Below are positions 54,601 through 63,669 of a stretch of DNA of 64,000 nt, piece after piece. The notes beneath the pieces were generated by a model, which saw only the letters and a program-made list of their open reading frames with translations, made no database searches and was not told the origin of the DNA. The stretch's first letter is position 1, and the number at the start of each line of letters is the position of its first letter. This DNA is from Psychrobacter sp. JCM 18902 (GTDB taxonomy: Bacteria > Pseudomonadota > Gammaproteobacteria > Pseudomonadales > Moraxellaceae), in the NCBI RefSeq assembly GCF_904846615.1, contig NZ_CAJHBK010000001.1:3038001-3102000 (forward strand). Reading direction: 5' to 3'. The position numbers were made by a program, and so were the translations under genes.

Positions 54601-55911
54601 TGCTTGTACTTCGCCTTGACGTTCTTTTAGCGCGATTTGTTCAATCTGACGCATAATTGACAGTGACAATGAGCGCAAATCGCGAATCATGCCATTACCA
54701 TGGCAGCGTGGGCAGATATAACCGGTTGACTCTTCTAGCGATGGACGTAGACGCTGACGGCTCATCTCCATCAAACCAAACTTAGAAATATCACCAAATT
54801 GCACACGTGCACGGTCATATTTGGTGGCATCGATCAGACGCTTTTCAACTTCTTTTTGATGCTTATTGTCATTCATATCAATAAAATCAATGACAATCAA
54901 ACCACCCATATCACGCAAACGTAGCTGACGGGCAATCTCATCGGCTGCTTCTAGGTTGGTATGATACGCAGTTTCGGCAACGTCTGAACCTTTGGTCGAC
55001 TTGGCTGAGTTGATATCGATAGAGACTAGTGCTTCAGTTTGATCAATAACGATTGAGCCGCCTGATGGCAAACGCACTTCACGTTGATAGGCGGTTTCAA
55101 TCTGTTTTTCGATATTAAAGCGCGAAAACATCGGCTCATAATCGGTATATTTGCGTAGCTTTTCTGCTTGCTTTGGCATAACCGCATCGATAAATCCTGC
55201 CGCTTCAATGTAAGCGTTTTCGTTATCGATCCAAATTTCAGCGATATCATCACGTAAGTAATCACGGACAGCACGGGTTACGACGCCCGCTTCTTGATGT
55301 ACCAAGCGCGGTGAAGGGTATTTCTGGTTTTGTTCTTGAATGGCTTGCCAGATATTCAGCAAGTGGTTTAAATCGTGCTGTAAGTCCTCTTGAGTTTTAC
55401 CAATACCCGCAGTACGGATGATGACACTCATACCTTTTGGTAAATCAAGATTGCTTAGCATACGCTTCATGTCTTCACGAAGTTTGCCCGAGATTTGACG
55501 TGAGATACCGCCGCCACGAGGGTTATTTGGCATCAATACCAAATAGCGACCTGCTAAAGAGACATACGTCGATAGGGCAGCGCCTTTGTTACCGCGCTCT
55601 TCTTTTTCGACTTGGACGATTAATTCATCGCCTTCTTTGATCAGCTTTTTGATATTTTCGTCACGTGGATTACCGCTTAAGTATTCAGCAGAGATTTCAC
55701 GAATGGGTAAAAAACCTTGGCGCTGTGAGCCATATTCGACAAACACCGCTTCAAGCGATGGCTCGACACGGGTCACATGACCTTTATATATATTGGATTT
55801 TTTTTGTTCACGAGTACGGTTTTCAAGATCGAAATCGTAAAGATGGTTGCCTTTACATAAGGCGACACGAATTTCTTCGTTTTGGGTAGCGTTGATCAAA
55901 ATGCGTTTCAT
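51616..55911 (-). CDS. rne: ribonuclease E
   Basis: Main endoribonuclease of mRNA decay and scaffold of the degradosome. The catalytic half has the S1 domain (KGHVTRVEPSLEAVFVEYGSQRQGFLPIREIS), VSIDINSAKSTKG and IVIDFIDM (the two Asp metal ligands), and the zinc link CPRCHGNG. From about residue 530 to 1431 follows a low-complexity tail, rich in Asn, Gln, Ser and Asp, with Arg/Lys-rich patches (RRRRKPRKSRSSKPRQRKDQ) that suit RNA binding. At 1431 residues it is much longer than E. coli RNase E (1061). Confidence 0.95.
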   Translation of the reverse strand: MKRILINATQNEEIRVALCKGNHLYDFDLENRTREQKKSNIYKGHVTRVEPSLEAVFVEYGSQRQGFLPIREISAEYLSGNPRDENIKKLIKEGDELIVQVEKEERGNKGAALSTYVSLAGRYLVLMPNNPRGGGISRQISGKLREDMKRMLSNLDLPKGMSVIIRTAGIGKTQEDLQHDLNHLLNIWQAIQEQNQKYPSPRLVHQEAGVVTRAVRDYLRDDIAEIWIDNENAYIEAAGFIDAVMPKQAEKLRKYTDYEPMFSRFNIEKQIETAYQREVRLPSGGSIVIDQTEALVSIDINSAKSTKGSDVAETAYHTNLEAADEIARQLRLRDMGGLIVIDFIDMNDNKHQKEVEKRLIDATKYDRARVQFGDISKFGLMEMSRQRLRPSLEESTGYICPRCHGNGMIRDLRSLSLSIMRQIEQIALKERQGEVQAEVPTDIAAFLLNEKRDALVYLEQDSGTRITILPHAHLESPNFKLHFNRDGFAPSSYERITDTAQEHSDLGYEVDWQTAEKERPEQQPTRQPRQVASNDTNTASQSNKPTSTAEHSKHSNDHRNNKNTTNVSSARAPQANNNQSVAAPAPVAPVAATTAPAHVETAAQPQAVAWLSNLFAQAPQASTTPSVSSRDAAQAIEALVNNGAQSLGSFGQVDSSALSNPSTSASNNVPANQQKNDEQPSDNNANRQQARRSSDSDTDDDSSNEDRRRRKPRKSRSSKPRQRKDQAEESSNEVSGDTENNTSNNAANNADDKQADNQNKRQQDTRRTNERNRNNRQDNNQQNSSRQDSSHNANERNDDADKDSNTADEQTRAKRKSHSQRGSRGKLERGETLTAENIKQPDQQATTGANGRKNHSNTRRNQDPNEVVLQVNEAAVELKSPEVVHLSLDNSKSTQTKSQSTEKQKSVNDVNKESSKKEANTQQSDNQQSNDKKIAPETAAVKGNDEGTVAIHDVNVDDVNVSTTEDKGQNNAPKTDSNATDKKPAVDEQPTSNSVTKDQTDHSKSVDTDVDSVAITPKQPESESTEKANSDTVDAIDSDADVSNANDSHSANDKKNSALALTHEALFAKRYVTAEKFGQASNDPRVVRSQQVQATQQPPVAEPAVVSPSTIRGTVGDFVRKALTDAESRLKNDGVISCFIAAIDAHTQQAKSANKSANIETSVTPTADTNVEASNFDFSNYGYQPLAADYLTRFETMTQAVSQFAATQGKTDVEPRAIGKRAGNDPRGQHPSYQEPAVLSLPTEQTTDTEQAVIEHDDNNVDAHDVEANALANQAQADNISADSEQLLEADQALVEATNEPSNEGTVIAEHVAAEKIDGAHDDSEAADIQEANTQEADVEKTKPADEPKVEQLINTKEACKDDSQAAKSKTTIASYKNMIENVAEQLLPQTGMFNLTTPKVPKARSRKPKTEHKKPTQAEKLEADDSDSES

Positions 55912-57106
55912 ATTTGTATCCTATGAGTACGCATAACAACGACGAGACGGGCTTTAGAGCGCAATGGCAAGTATGGCTAATATTTAAATTAGCATTGGCA
56001 GATGTTAATCAACGATAGAACGTAAATCATGGGTTAATAAAGCACTTGGGCTTTGTCAATGGCTTGTTTTTTACCTAAAGTGTGTTAGCAAAACTAACGT
56101 AAATATAAAATTTATAGGGTGTAAGGCTATCTATTTATATCCTATTATTGATAGGTTTGGTACAAATATTAATGCGTCAGCATGCGATTCAGTTTTACTA
56201 TCAGCAAGCTTTATTGGTAGTCATGCCAGCTTACTTTGTAAGAGCAGGCGACGGGCAATGACGAGATTCAATATACTGATATTCAAAAGGCGTTGTGCTG
56301 CTGCAATCCATCCATCAAAGTCTAGCAATAATATCGCTGTTATAAATACCATTATATGAAATGGTGATATTCAGCAATTATTTGTTTAGGTAAAGCAATT
56401 GGTCACTCTTTATTTATCGTTCTTTCTGGTATAACGTCAATAATATCTTGGGTGTTTTACGGTTAGGTGTCGCGGCTCCGGTGATCAGCGGGGCGTACTT
56501 GGCAAACAGAATAAATGACCAAACTATCGGTGTGGTGCTGTATTCATATCTTTTTTATCGTTATCTGTTTGACCACCAATACGTAGGCAGCTATCGATAT
56601 ACTTCTCGATCCTAATGCTAAACAACCCATACTTGCTCAACTACACTTGCCTAAAGGACCGCCAGATAACCAGTCATTAAATCATGAATAATTATCAAAT
56701 AAAGTCGTTGTCATGCAGGTTGTGAGTCAATGTAGTGTCATTATCGGTCAATAAACAGGCGCTTAGCCAAACTTATCAACGCTGAATTTATGAACACAAA
56801 GGTATTTAGTGTCACTATTTATTCTATGGTACTGAGTAAAGTCAGTACGATACTTTCATTTTACAATTTATGGGGACATATCTATAAATATCTACAAGTG
56901 ATATTTCTAAACAGATACTGCGCCCTAAAATCCGATTAAACGTACAATGTTGGCAGGGTATACCGCTAATACCTTTTCACTAAAAGTTCGTAAAAATGGT
57001 AATGCGCTATTTGGAACAACAACAATGATTATTGCTGCAGTCTCTGCTTAATTGTCGCTCAACATGCTAAACTATAGCAAATCTTTCTGTAAATACCTAA
57101 CTAAAA
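55912..57106. other. 1.2-kb region between rne and rluC without an intact gene
   Basis: The part next to rne should hold its promoter and long 5' leader. A small stem GTTAG-CAAAA-CTAAC lies at 56084-56098. The middle (about 56400-57060) has short open stretches that look like decayed coding sequence, for example LRLGVAAPVISGAYLANRIND near 56460 and MLAGYTANTFSLKVRKNG at about 56947. I cannot assign them to a family. Confidence 0.5.
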
Positions 57107-58132
57107 ATGACGAAGCCAAAAATGACTGACGACGCACCTACCCATGAAGCCCCTGCTATTTTTAATAGTAAAACACGCCCGCAAAGCGCTGATGATGAAA
57201 TCAGCAACTTTGGTAAGGTAAATTATCTTGAAGTAACCCGCCATCAACACGATCAGCGCTTGGATAACTTTTTGTTGAACCGTTTAAAAGGTTTGCCAAA
57301 ACCGCATATCTATAAAATGATTCGCTCAGATGAGATTCGGGTCAATAATAAACGCTGCAAAGCGCACGATAGAGTACAGCGTGAAGACGTGGTACGTATC
57401 GCGCCAGTGGTACTTGCTACCCGCGAAAAACCAATTATCAGTGCCGAGTTTGCTAAAAGCTTGTTAGCGCGCGTAGTGTATGAAGACGAAGGAATGCTAG
57501 TACTGAATAAGCCTTCTGGTATCGCCGTTCATGGTGGTAGTGGTTTGGACTTTGGTGTTATCGAAGCCATGCGTGAAGTGACAGGTAAAAAATACCTAGA
57601 GCTGATACATCGCATTGATAAAGATACTTCAGGTCTATTGATGATTTCTAAAAAACGCTCAGCGCTAAAAGCGTTGCAACAGCATCTCGTCGATAAAACC
57701 ATCCAAAAGCATTACTTATGTATCGCCAAAGGTCAGCCAGCATTAAATGAGCAACGCATTGATGCGTCATTGCTACGCTACACAGTTGCTAGTGGTGAAC
57801 GCCGCGTCAAAGTAGATGCGCAAGATCCGCAATCTAAAGAAAGCCAGACGGATATCGTCGTTCATGGTCGTTTTGTGATTGCTGATCAGCCAGTTAGTTT
57901 AATTGAAGCCAAACCGCTAACCGGTCGCACTCATCAAATCCGTGTGCATTTGGCTCACATTGGTCACGCTATCTTGGGTGATGATAAATATAATGTGCAT
58001 GATAAATCAGGCGTTCATCGCCTGTGTCTGCATGCGTGGCGTTTAGATATTCCAGGCTATGAAACTATTACTGCACCGCTACCAGATGACATGGCAGATT
58101 GGTTGCCAGAGCAAGTTAAATTGCCTGAATAA
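57107..58132 (+). CDS. rluC: 23S rRNA pseudouridine synthase RluC
   Basis: Converts uridines 955, 2504 and 2580 of 23S rRNA (E. coli numbers) to pseudouridine. It has an N-terminal S4 domain (QRLDNFLLNRLKGLPKPHIYKMIRSDEIRVNNKRCKAHDRVQ), then the RluA-type catalytic motif LIHRIDKDTSGLLMISK with the essential Asp, and GRTHQIRVHLAHIGHAILGDDKY. 341 residues fits, with a short N-terminal extension. An ATG five codons later (57122) is also possible. It is followed by a HAD phosphatase, a frequent neighbour. Confidence 0.93.
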   Translation: MTKPKMTDDAPTHEAPAIFNSKTRPQSADDEISNFGKVNYLEVTRHQHDQRLDNFLLNRLKGLPKPHIYKMIRSDEIRVNNKRCKAHDRVQREDVVRIAPVVLATREKPIISAEFAKSLLARVVYEDEGMLVLNKPSGIAVHGGSGLDFGVIEAMREVTGKKYLELIHRIDKDTSGLLMISKKRSALKALQQHLVDKTIQKHYLCIAKGQPALNEQRIDASLLRYTVASGERRVKVDAQDPQSKESQTDIVVHGRFVIADQPVSLIEAKPLTGRTHQIRVHLAHIGHAILGDDKYNVHDKSGVHRLCLHAWRLDIPGYETITAPLPDDMADWLPEQVKLPE

Positions 58133-58163
58133 GTCGCCAAATAAAATTTTTAAGCATTAACTT

Positions 58164-58213
58164 TAAACGTCACGAACGCTTATTTTTCTTAATAAGTCGC
58201 CGTGACGTTTTCG
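58164..58213 (+). terminator. hairpin between rluC and the HAD gene
   Basis: Outer stem AAACGTCACG / CGTGACGTTT and inner stem CTTATT / AATAAG. The T run is short, so termination may be partial. Confidence 0.6.
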
Positions 58214-58252
58214 TATCTACCATTTATTATTGATATTCGTTAAGGTCTATTT

Positions 58253-58966
58253 ATGAGCAATCAATCTGTCGCTAGTATCTCTAGCGCTTTCAAAGGAACT
58301 CAGTTATCAGCCAGTCATCGTTTAGCGGATAAGACGCTGATTATTTTTGATTGGGATGGGACGCTGATGGATTCCATTGGATTAATCGTTGAGTCAATGC
58401 ATGTGGCAGGGCAGGCGCATGGGTTCCAGACGACCGATAAAGCAGTACAAGATATCATTGGGCTGAGCTTAATGAATGGCATTGAGATTTTGTATCCGCA
58501 AGCCAATGACACACAAAAGCTTGCGATTCAGCAAAGCTATGCAGACCACTATATTGCCAACAGCCACAGTACACCGCTTTTTGCGCCGATAGAAGGGATG
58601 TTGCAGACCCTACAAGCCCAAGGTAAAAGCCTCGCGGTTGCAACTGGTAAAAAGCGAAAGGGCTTAGACCGCGTATTAGATGCTTCAGAGAGCCACCATT
58701 ATTTTGTGATGACCCGCTGTGCCGATGAGGCAGGCTCAAAACCTGACCCGCAGATGTTGACCGATATTTTGGATTATACGCAGCAGCAAATCGCCGATGC
58801 TGTTTTCATCGGTGACAGTATTTACGATATCCAAATGGCAACGGAACTAGGCATGACCAGTATTGCGGTGAATTATGGCACAGCATCACCTGCAGAGCTC
58901 GCCGCACAGCAACCCACTTATCAGGTTGACACGCCACAAGCGTTGGCTGAGCTACTATGCACTTAA
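58253..58966 (+). CDS. HAD-family phosphatase (phosphoglycolate-phosphatase-like)
   Basis: Haloacid dehalogenase fold. Motif I is IFDWDGTLMDS, motif II is VATGKKRKGLDRVL, and motif III/IV are SKPDPQMLTDIL and VFIGDSIYDIQMATELGM. A four-helix cap is inserted after motif I, as in Gph-like enzymes. 237 residues. The substrate is not readable from sequence. The location behind rluC is common in gammaproteobacteria. The stop codon lies within the first unit of a 14-base tandem repeat. Confidence 0.88.
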   Translation: MSNQSVASISSAFKGTQLSASHRLADKTLIIFDWDGTLMDSIGLIVESMHVAGQAHGFQTTDKAVQDIIGLSLMNGIEILYPQANDTQKLAIQQSYADHYIANSHSTPLFAPIEGMLQTLQAQGKSLAVATGKKRKGLDRVLDASESHHYFVMTRCADEAGSKPDPQMLTDILDYTQQQIADAVFIGDSIYDIQMATELGMTSIAVNYGTASPAELAAQQPTYQVDTPQALAELLCT

Positions 58967-59016
58967 ATAAAAGCACTTAAATAAAAGTGCTTAAATAAAA
59001 GTGCTTAAATAAAAGA
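58961..59016 (+). repeat. 14-bp tandem repeat, four units
   Basis: Units [AG]CTTAAATAAAAG[CTA] repeat four times. The first unit overlaps the last codons and stop of the HAD gene. Confidence 0.85.
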
Positions 59017-59043
59017 CTTTTTGAATGCTAAAAAATGATAATA

Positions 59044-59083
59044 AAAAAAGGGCTTATCGATAATAGCGATAAACCCTTTTTAT
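59044..59083. terminator. bidirectional terminator between HAD gene and engB
   Basis: AAAAAGGGCTTATCG / CGATAAACCCTTTTT (one bulge) with A- and T-runs. Confidence 0.85.
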
Positions 59084-59127
59084 TTGGAGGCGATAATGTT
59101 TATTTGCTTTATTTTTGAGCACTATCC

Positions 59128-59916
59128 TTATTGAGTGCTATCCTTCTGAGTACTTTCCTTTTCAATCGCGCCTTTTTCGATGTTGTCTTTTTCAATCGCC
59201 TCTTCCAACTCAGCGCCTTCTAGTAACGCAAAAGAGGATTCAATAATTTTGTCTGCTTCAAGCTGATACTCATACCAGTTGCCCATGACACCAGCCAACT
59301 CATCAAGACCTTCCTTTCTTAGTGCTGAAAATAGCTGAATGCTACAGTTCAACCCCAGTTCTTTTAGTCTTTTACGAGTATTAAGTAACGCATTTTTAGA
59401 TGCGCCATATTTCAATTTATCAGCTTTGGTTAGCAAGATATGTACTGGCAATTCGCCATCATTTGCCCAACGTAGCATTTGCTCATCAAAGAACTTCAAT
59501 GGATGACGAATATCCGTCATGAGCACCAAACCTGCAAGGCTTGAGCGCGCCACCAAGTATTCTTCTAGCTCAACCTGCCATTCTTTTTTCATCTCAAGCG
59601 GTACCGCTGCGTAGCCATAACCTGGCAAATCCACCAAACGCCTATCAGCATCACCAATACTAAAAAAGTTAATCATCTGCGTACGACCAGGCGTTTTAGA
59701 TGAGCGTGCCAGTTGGCGTTGGTTGGTTAAGGCATTAATAGCAGAGGATTTACCTGCGTTTGAGCGTCCTGCAAAGGCAACTTCTAAGCCCATATCGGGT
59801 GGGCAGAGGCGAAAAGTAGGTGCTGACATCATAAACTCAGTTTGCTGAATTTTTTGACGAGATTTAGTGTTGAACAATGCATGTTCGGCAGCGACATCAG
59901 TAAACGGGGTACTCAT
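59128..59916 (-). CDS. engB: ribosome-biogenesis GTP-binding protein EngB (YsxC/YihA)
   Basis: Small essential GTPase for 50S ribosome assembly. G1 is GRSNAGKSS, G2 is the TPGRT region (SSKTPGRTQMINFF), G3 is DLPGYGYA, G4 is TKAD and G5 is FSALRKEG. The C-terminus extends about 40 residues beyond typical members, as an acidic, repetitive tail (EEAIEKDNIEKGAIEKESTQKDSTQ). 262 residues against about 200-210 in most species. Confidence 0.94.
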   Translation of the reverse strand: MSTPFTDVAAEHALFNTKSRQKIQQTEFMMSAPTFRLCPPDMGLEVAFAGRSNAGKSSAINALTNQRQLARSSKTPGRTQMINFFSIGDADRRLVDLPGYGYAAVPLEMKKEWQVELEEYLVARSSLAGLVLMTDIRHPLKFFDEQMLRWANDGELPVHILLTKADKLKYGASKNALLNTRKRLKELGLNCSIQLFSALRKEGLDELAGVMGNWYEYQLEADKIIESSFALLEGAELEEAIEKDNIEKGAIEKESTQKDSTQ

Positions 59917-60325
59917 AAATGGCTCATTAATCTTTAAGAAATTGGATACGGTTATAAAATTTTAATCAACTGGTTGTCGAGAAGACAGTGCATTAGACAA
60001 AAAATCGTTACGAAGTTATTCATCATAACTTTCAATGTTTATTGGTCATAAACACAGTCATTTCAAGTTATCGACTATTCTATACTATTACTTATCTTAC
60101 TTATTGAAATAACTATGATTAGCATCACATAAATGACAGAATACCATTAAAATAAGCTCTCATTAGAGCAAGTTGCTGCTTTTATTCATACGTTACCAAA
60201 GCCAAACTATATTTATCTATATTTATACGACATACATTGTTACAATGTTTAATAAGTTATACTGAACGAACGACGTTTAATAGCAAGATTGATTAAACGA
60301 GAGAAGCATCAAAAGGAGGTGTTCT
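59917..60325. other. divergent intergenic region engB / cytochrome c
   Basis: About 410 AT-rich bases with no gene. AAAGGAGG at 60313-60320 is the ribosome binding site for the cytochrome gene. Confidence 0.55.
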
Positions 60326-60661
60326 ATGGTTTCAATCAATGCACTTTTTAGCCAGACCTACCGAGTTTTAATAGGTAGCGGAGCGGCATTACTGCTCAGT
60401 AGTGCTATCATGACTAGCGCTAATGCTGCTGATATTGCAGCCACCTATGATAACTCATGTGCTGCCTGTCACGATAGTGGGGCGCTAAACGCCATCAAAA
60501 AAGGTGATAGTGCCAAATGGCAACAGCTTATCAAACAAAAAAGCATGCCGACACTTATCAATTCCGTCAAAAGTGGTATGACGCAGATGCCTGCTGGTGG
60601 TCTTTGTAACAGTTGTAGCGATGATGATTATCGTAAGTTGATTGAGTACATGAGTAAGTGA
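60326..60661 (+). CDS. cytochrome c5-like monohaem cytochrome
   Basis: Periplasmic electron carrier of 111 residues. It has a signal peptide (ending near ANAAD), haem-binding CAACH (about residue 46), the distal Met in MTQMPAGGL, and the extra cysteine pair CNSC in GGLCNSCSDDDYRKLIEYM, a feature of the c5 family. A strong AAAGGAGG precedes the ATG. It lies 340 bases before the dihaem cytochrome c4 gene, with a terminator between. Confidence 0.9.
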   Translation: MVSINALFSQTYRVLIGSGAALLLSSAIMTSANAADIAATYDNSCAACHDSGALNAIKKGDSAKWQQLIKQKSMPTLINSVKSGMTQMPAGGLCNSCSDDDYRKLIEYMSK

Positions 60662-60710
60662 GACGCTGACCGATAAAGCAACACAATATGACACACTATA
60701 AAACAACTTA

Positions 60711-60753
60711 AAAAAGCGCTGGGTTTTTTAGCCTGTAAGCGCTTTTTGTTTTT
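60711..60753 (+). terminator. terminator of cytochrome c5-like gene
   Basis: AAAAAGCGCT / AGCGCTTTTT with a 17-base loop, then a T-rich run. Confidence 0.75.
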
Positions 60754-60999
60754 TGTTGGCATACTTGTCTATGTGTTAGAAAAACTGATGGATGTGACGA
60801 TTAAGTAGGCAAATGCTACAAAGTCTTGCTATAATAATCGAAAATAAACCCTGATGTTAGTAAGTACTTTCAGACTGCTTGTGGCCAAGACCTTAAAACA
60901 TATACCTACCTAATCAATAGTAGGGTGGTTTATATGAGGTATCTTATCAGTGCAATCACTCTAAATAATGCTTACGCCGAGCTAGTAGGATTTGTATCA

Positions 61000-61668
61000 A
61001 TGAAAAAGTTAATCGCTGCTGCCAGCTTATGCGTTGCAAGTTTCAGCGTACAAGCTGCTATTATTGTTCCTGAGTACGACGTCAATGCCGGTAAGCAAAT
61101 TGCAGAAACGGTTTGTGCTGCTTGTCATGGTGTTGATGGTGTCAGTGTTGTCCCTGCGCAGCCTAATTTGGGTGGCCAAAACGTAAAATACCTTTACAAA
61201 CAGTTGGTCAACTTTAAAGCAGGTTATCGCAAGAACGGTATTATGCAATCACAAGTTGCAAACTTATCGCAGCAAGATTTAGCCAACGTGGCTGGTTATT
61301 ATGCTAGCCAAGCGCCTTGGGGCGTTGGATTTGGTAATCCTGCGACCAACCAAGAAGCCACTAAGCTATTCTTAGGCGGTGATAAGTCACGCGGTGTCAT
61401 CGGTTGTGCAGGTTGTCATGGTCCAGATGCTGCTGGTAATACTTGGGCGGCATTTCCACGCTTAGGTGGTCAGCATGCACAGTACATCGCAACTCAGCTA
61501 AAACTTTTCCGTGCGGCTGGCCGTGTTGATGATGTTGATAGTGATGAGCAAAAACGTGTCAATGATGCTGCGAAAGAAGGCGATATGGGTATGATGCAGA
61601 CAGTCGCATCGAAACTATCGGATCGTGATATTCGTATCTTGTCAGACTATATCAGTGCTGTTCACTAA
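61000..61668 (+). CDS. cytochrome c4-like dihaem cytochrome
   Basis: 222 residues. Signal peptide MKKLIAAASLCVASFSVQA, then two similar halves with CAACHG (about residue 42) and CAGCHG (about 138). It is the usual c4 layout and would donate electrons to terminal oxidases. The start is ATG 61000, with AGTAGGA upstream. The frame opens 75 bases earlier but those residues would bury the signal peptide. A strong terminator follows. Confidence 0.92.
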   Translation: MKKLIAAASLCVASFSVQAAIIVPEYDVNAGKQIAETVCAACHGVDGVSVVPAQPNLGGQNVKYLYKQLVNFKAGYRKNGIMQSQVANLSQQDLANVAGYYASQAPWGVGFGNPATNQEATKLFLGGDKSRGVIGCAGCHGPDAAGNTWAAFPRLGGQHAQYIATQLKLFRAAGRVDDVDSDEQKRVNDAAKEGDMGMMQTVASKLSDRDIRILSDYISAVH

Positions 61669-61758
61669 TTCATTGGTATCAGCTACGAGTGCCTAATACA
61701 CCTTGCCTCACTGAAATTGATAAGCACTTGACCATATATCCGCCATTGTTTCATTATT

Positions 61759-61783
61759 AAACCCCGATTTCGGGGTTTTTTTA
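61759..61783 (+). terminator. terminator of cytochrome c4-like gene
   Basis: AACCCCG-ATTT-CGGGGTT with a T7 run. Confidence 0.9.
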
Positions 61784-61814
61784 TAACTGTTCATCCCTTA
61801 TATTATAGAGACCC

Positions 61815-61921
61815 TATAGTCATTCCATTATAAAAGAGTCGCTGCATTAACCTCGCTTGAAGTATTGAATATATATGTGCTTCTGGTTACCTTGTGCTTC
61901 TTTTAAATTGAATCGACTATA
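61815..61921. repeat. 107-bp MITE-like repeat, copy 2
   Basis: TATAGTC at the left end and GACTATA at the right end form inverted ends. The inside aligns over its whole length with 36779-36885. No ORF. Both copies are intergenic. Confidence 0.75.
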
Positions 61922-62114
61922 TAAAATAAAACTGCTTACAGAGGCCTATCGTTGCTCTGTATCATGATAAATTATCGTTATTCACTTTATACCAAACCCA
62001 CAGAGTATGATTTGCGGTGTCAAACTTGTTTCGTCTACAATGCGTAGTACGGACACTCGTTTTCTCAGCTATTCTCATTTTTGTGAAAGGTATTAGATCG
62101 TTTGGATTTAGATT

Positions 62115-63257
62115 ATGATGATCCGTTATGCTTCTTATTTTATCGCGGCACTGCTACCGCTACTGCTGTTTCGTTGGTTTGCACCAGCATCCATTGGTGA
62201 GATTGACTTTTGGTTACTCTGGCTATTGGCTATGGTATTGGTATCCTTGCCCGTTGTTTATGCGGAAATTGCCTTAGCCTACCGTAGTGTTGATGCGCCA
62301 TTAGCAGGGATGCAAAAGCTTACTCGCGAAGCAGATGCCAGCCCAATATGGCGTAGTTTTGGGTGGCTTGCTGCGCTGGTCTCCATTCTGATTGCGGCGT
62401 TAGTGATCTCAGGCGCGAGCACGGGTATTTTGGCGGCATTGACGGAGCTTAATAGCGCTCCTGCTATACCAGATTTTGCGATCGCTGCTGGCCTGATGGT
62501 CATTGCTGTTTTACTCAGTTTATTAGGTGTTGCACCGTTACCGATTGGCCTGGGATTAATGGTGATAGGCTTGTTGCTGGGCGTGGCAAATGGCCTACCC
62601 AATATTGACTTTGCGATGACTGATATCAGCTTAAATGAATGGGCACGTGCAGTCGCGTTAGCGTTGGTTAGTGTGGGTGCAGGCACAGGCTTATACTGGT
62701 TTGGTCAAAACTTGGTAACCAACCAAGTGGCAACAGCGGTAGACACGGACAATATCAATGCACAAAAACCTGCTCGCAGCCGTGCGATGAGTGAGTATCG
62801 GGCAACCAAATTGGTGCTCCCGATTTGGATATTGCAATTGATCGTTGGGGTTGTGGCGTTATCTATTAGTGGCATGGCGCTGCCACCGATTGGACAGCTA
62901 TCATATTGGATAGGGGTATTATTTGTCGCCAGCTATTTGCTGCATTATAGTACCCAGCAATTAGCACACAAGTTTGGACTACTGGTCAGTTTGGTATTAA
63001 CCTTTGTCTTGGCGCTTTTGTTAGTCGTTATCATACCAACTGTTTGGCTGGTCGGACTTTTAGTGATTATTAGCAGCATAGCGGTATTATTGCTGTCTAT
63101 CTTTGCGGGTTGGCAGATGAAAATTAGTCATCTGCGTAAGTCATTAAATTTTGGCAATGAAGCGTTTTATAACTTATGGCGAATAGCGATTCGTTTGATT
63201 GTGCCACTAGCACTGTTATTGGCATTGATAGGTTGGGTGATGCAGTGGTTGAGTTAA
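62115..63257 (+). CDS. polytopic membrane protein, possibly transporter-like
   Basis: 380 residues with about ten to eleven predicted helices. The start region LVSLPVVYAEIALAYRSVDAPLAGMQKLTREADASPIWRSFGWLAAL recalls the early part of sodium:neurotransmitter symporters (where GLPxxxxExxLGQ is usual), but the protein is too short and the match too weak to name it. Its end is close to and overlaps the open frame that leads into the rnfH gene. No ribosome binding site is obvious. Confidence 0.55.
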   Translation: MMIRYASYFIAALLPLLLFRWFAPASIGEIDFWLLWLLAMVLVSLPVVYAEIALAYRSVDAPLAGMQKLTREADASPIWRSFGWLAALVSILIAALVISGASTGILAALTELNSAPAIPDFAIAAGLMVIAVLLSLLGVAPLPIGLGLMVIGLLLGVANGLPNIDFAMTDISLNEWARAVALALVSVGAGTGLYWFGQNLVTNQVATAVDTDNINAQKPARSRAMSEYRATKLVLPIWILQLIVGVVALSISGMALPPIGQLSYWIGVLFVASYLLHYSTQQLAHKFGLLVSLVLTFVLALLLVVIIPTVWLVGLLVIISSIAVLLLSIFAGWQMKISHLRKSLNFGNEAFYNLWRIAIRLIVPLALLLALIGWVMQWLS

Positions 63258-63310
63258 CCGCTAATGGCATTCAATCTGATAACAATTGTGCGCCGTCATC
63301 TGAGCAGACC

Positions 63311-63625
63311 ATGCTAATGACTGTTTATTTGGCATACGCTGAAGATGCAAAATGTCAGCATTATTTAACCTTACAGGTTAATAATGAAACAAGTTTGTAT
63401 GAGGCATTGAGGCAGGCAGGATGGTTGGTGAAATTTCCAGCGTTAGCACGTTGGTGTGAGCAAGTGGCAGATATTACCACGCCAACGGCAAAGCGTTGGC
63501 ATGTGGGTATCTATGCACAAAAACAGCCGCTCAGCTATCGCTTGCAGCCTTTTGATCGTATCGAAGTATATCGCAGCTTAAGCGCTGATCCCATGTCTCA
63601 GCGCAAAAATAAATCTCGAGTTTAA
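63311..63625 (+). CDS. rnfH: RnfH-family protein
   Basis: Small ubiquitin-like-fold protein (104 residues) of the UPF0125/RnfH family: MTVYLAYAEDAKCQHYLTLQV, VGIYAQKQPLSYRLQPFDRIEVYRSLSADPMSQRKNK. The last block is close to the family's DRVEIYRPLxADPKExRRxR. The function is poorly known. In some genomes it accompanies rnf or the ratA/bamE pair. I place the start at 63311, since the open frame continues upstream only as an overlap with the preceding gene. The convergent bamE gene follows after 44 bases, the family's usual neighbour. Confidence 0.82.
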   Translation: MLMTVYLAYAEDAKCQHYLTLQVNNETSLYEALRQAGWLVKFPALARWCEQVADITTPTAKRWHVGIYAQKQPLSYRLQPFDRIEVYRSLSADPMSQRKNKSRV

Positions 63626-63669
63626 GCGATGTTGCGCCATCTATCATCAAAGCCAGTTGCCGTTCTTGA

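Larger units (their letters stand above)
61669..62114. other. intergenic region with terminator and MITE-like repeat
   Basis: About 445 bases holding the c4 terminator and copy 2 of the 107-base repeat, with no gene. Confidence 0.65.

Noticed and set aside
58961..59016. CRISPR-like array
   Set aside because: The units are contiguous 14-mers without spacers and there are no cas genes in the window.
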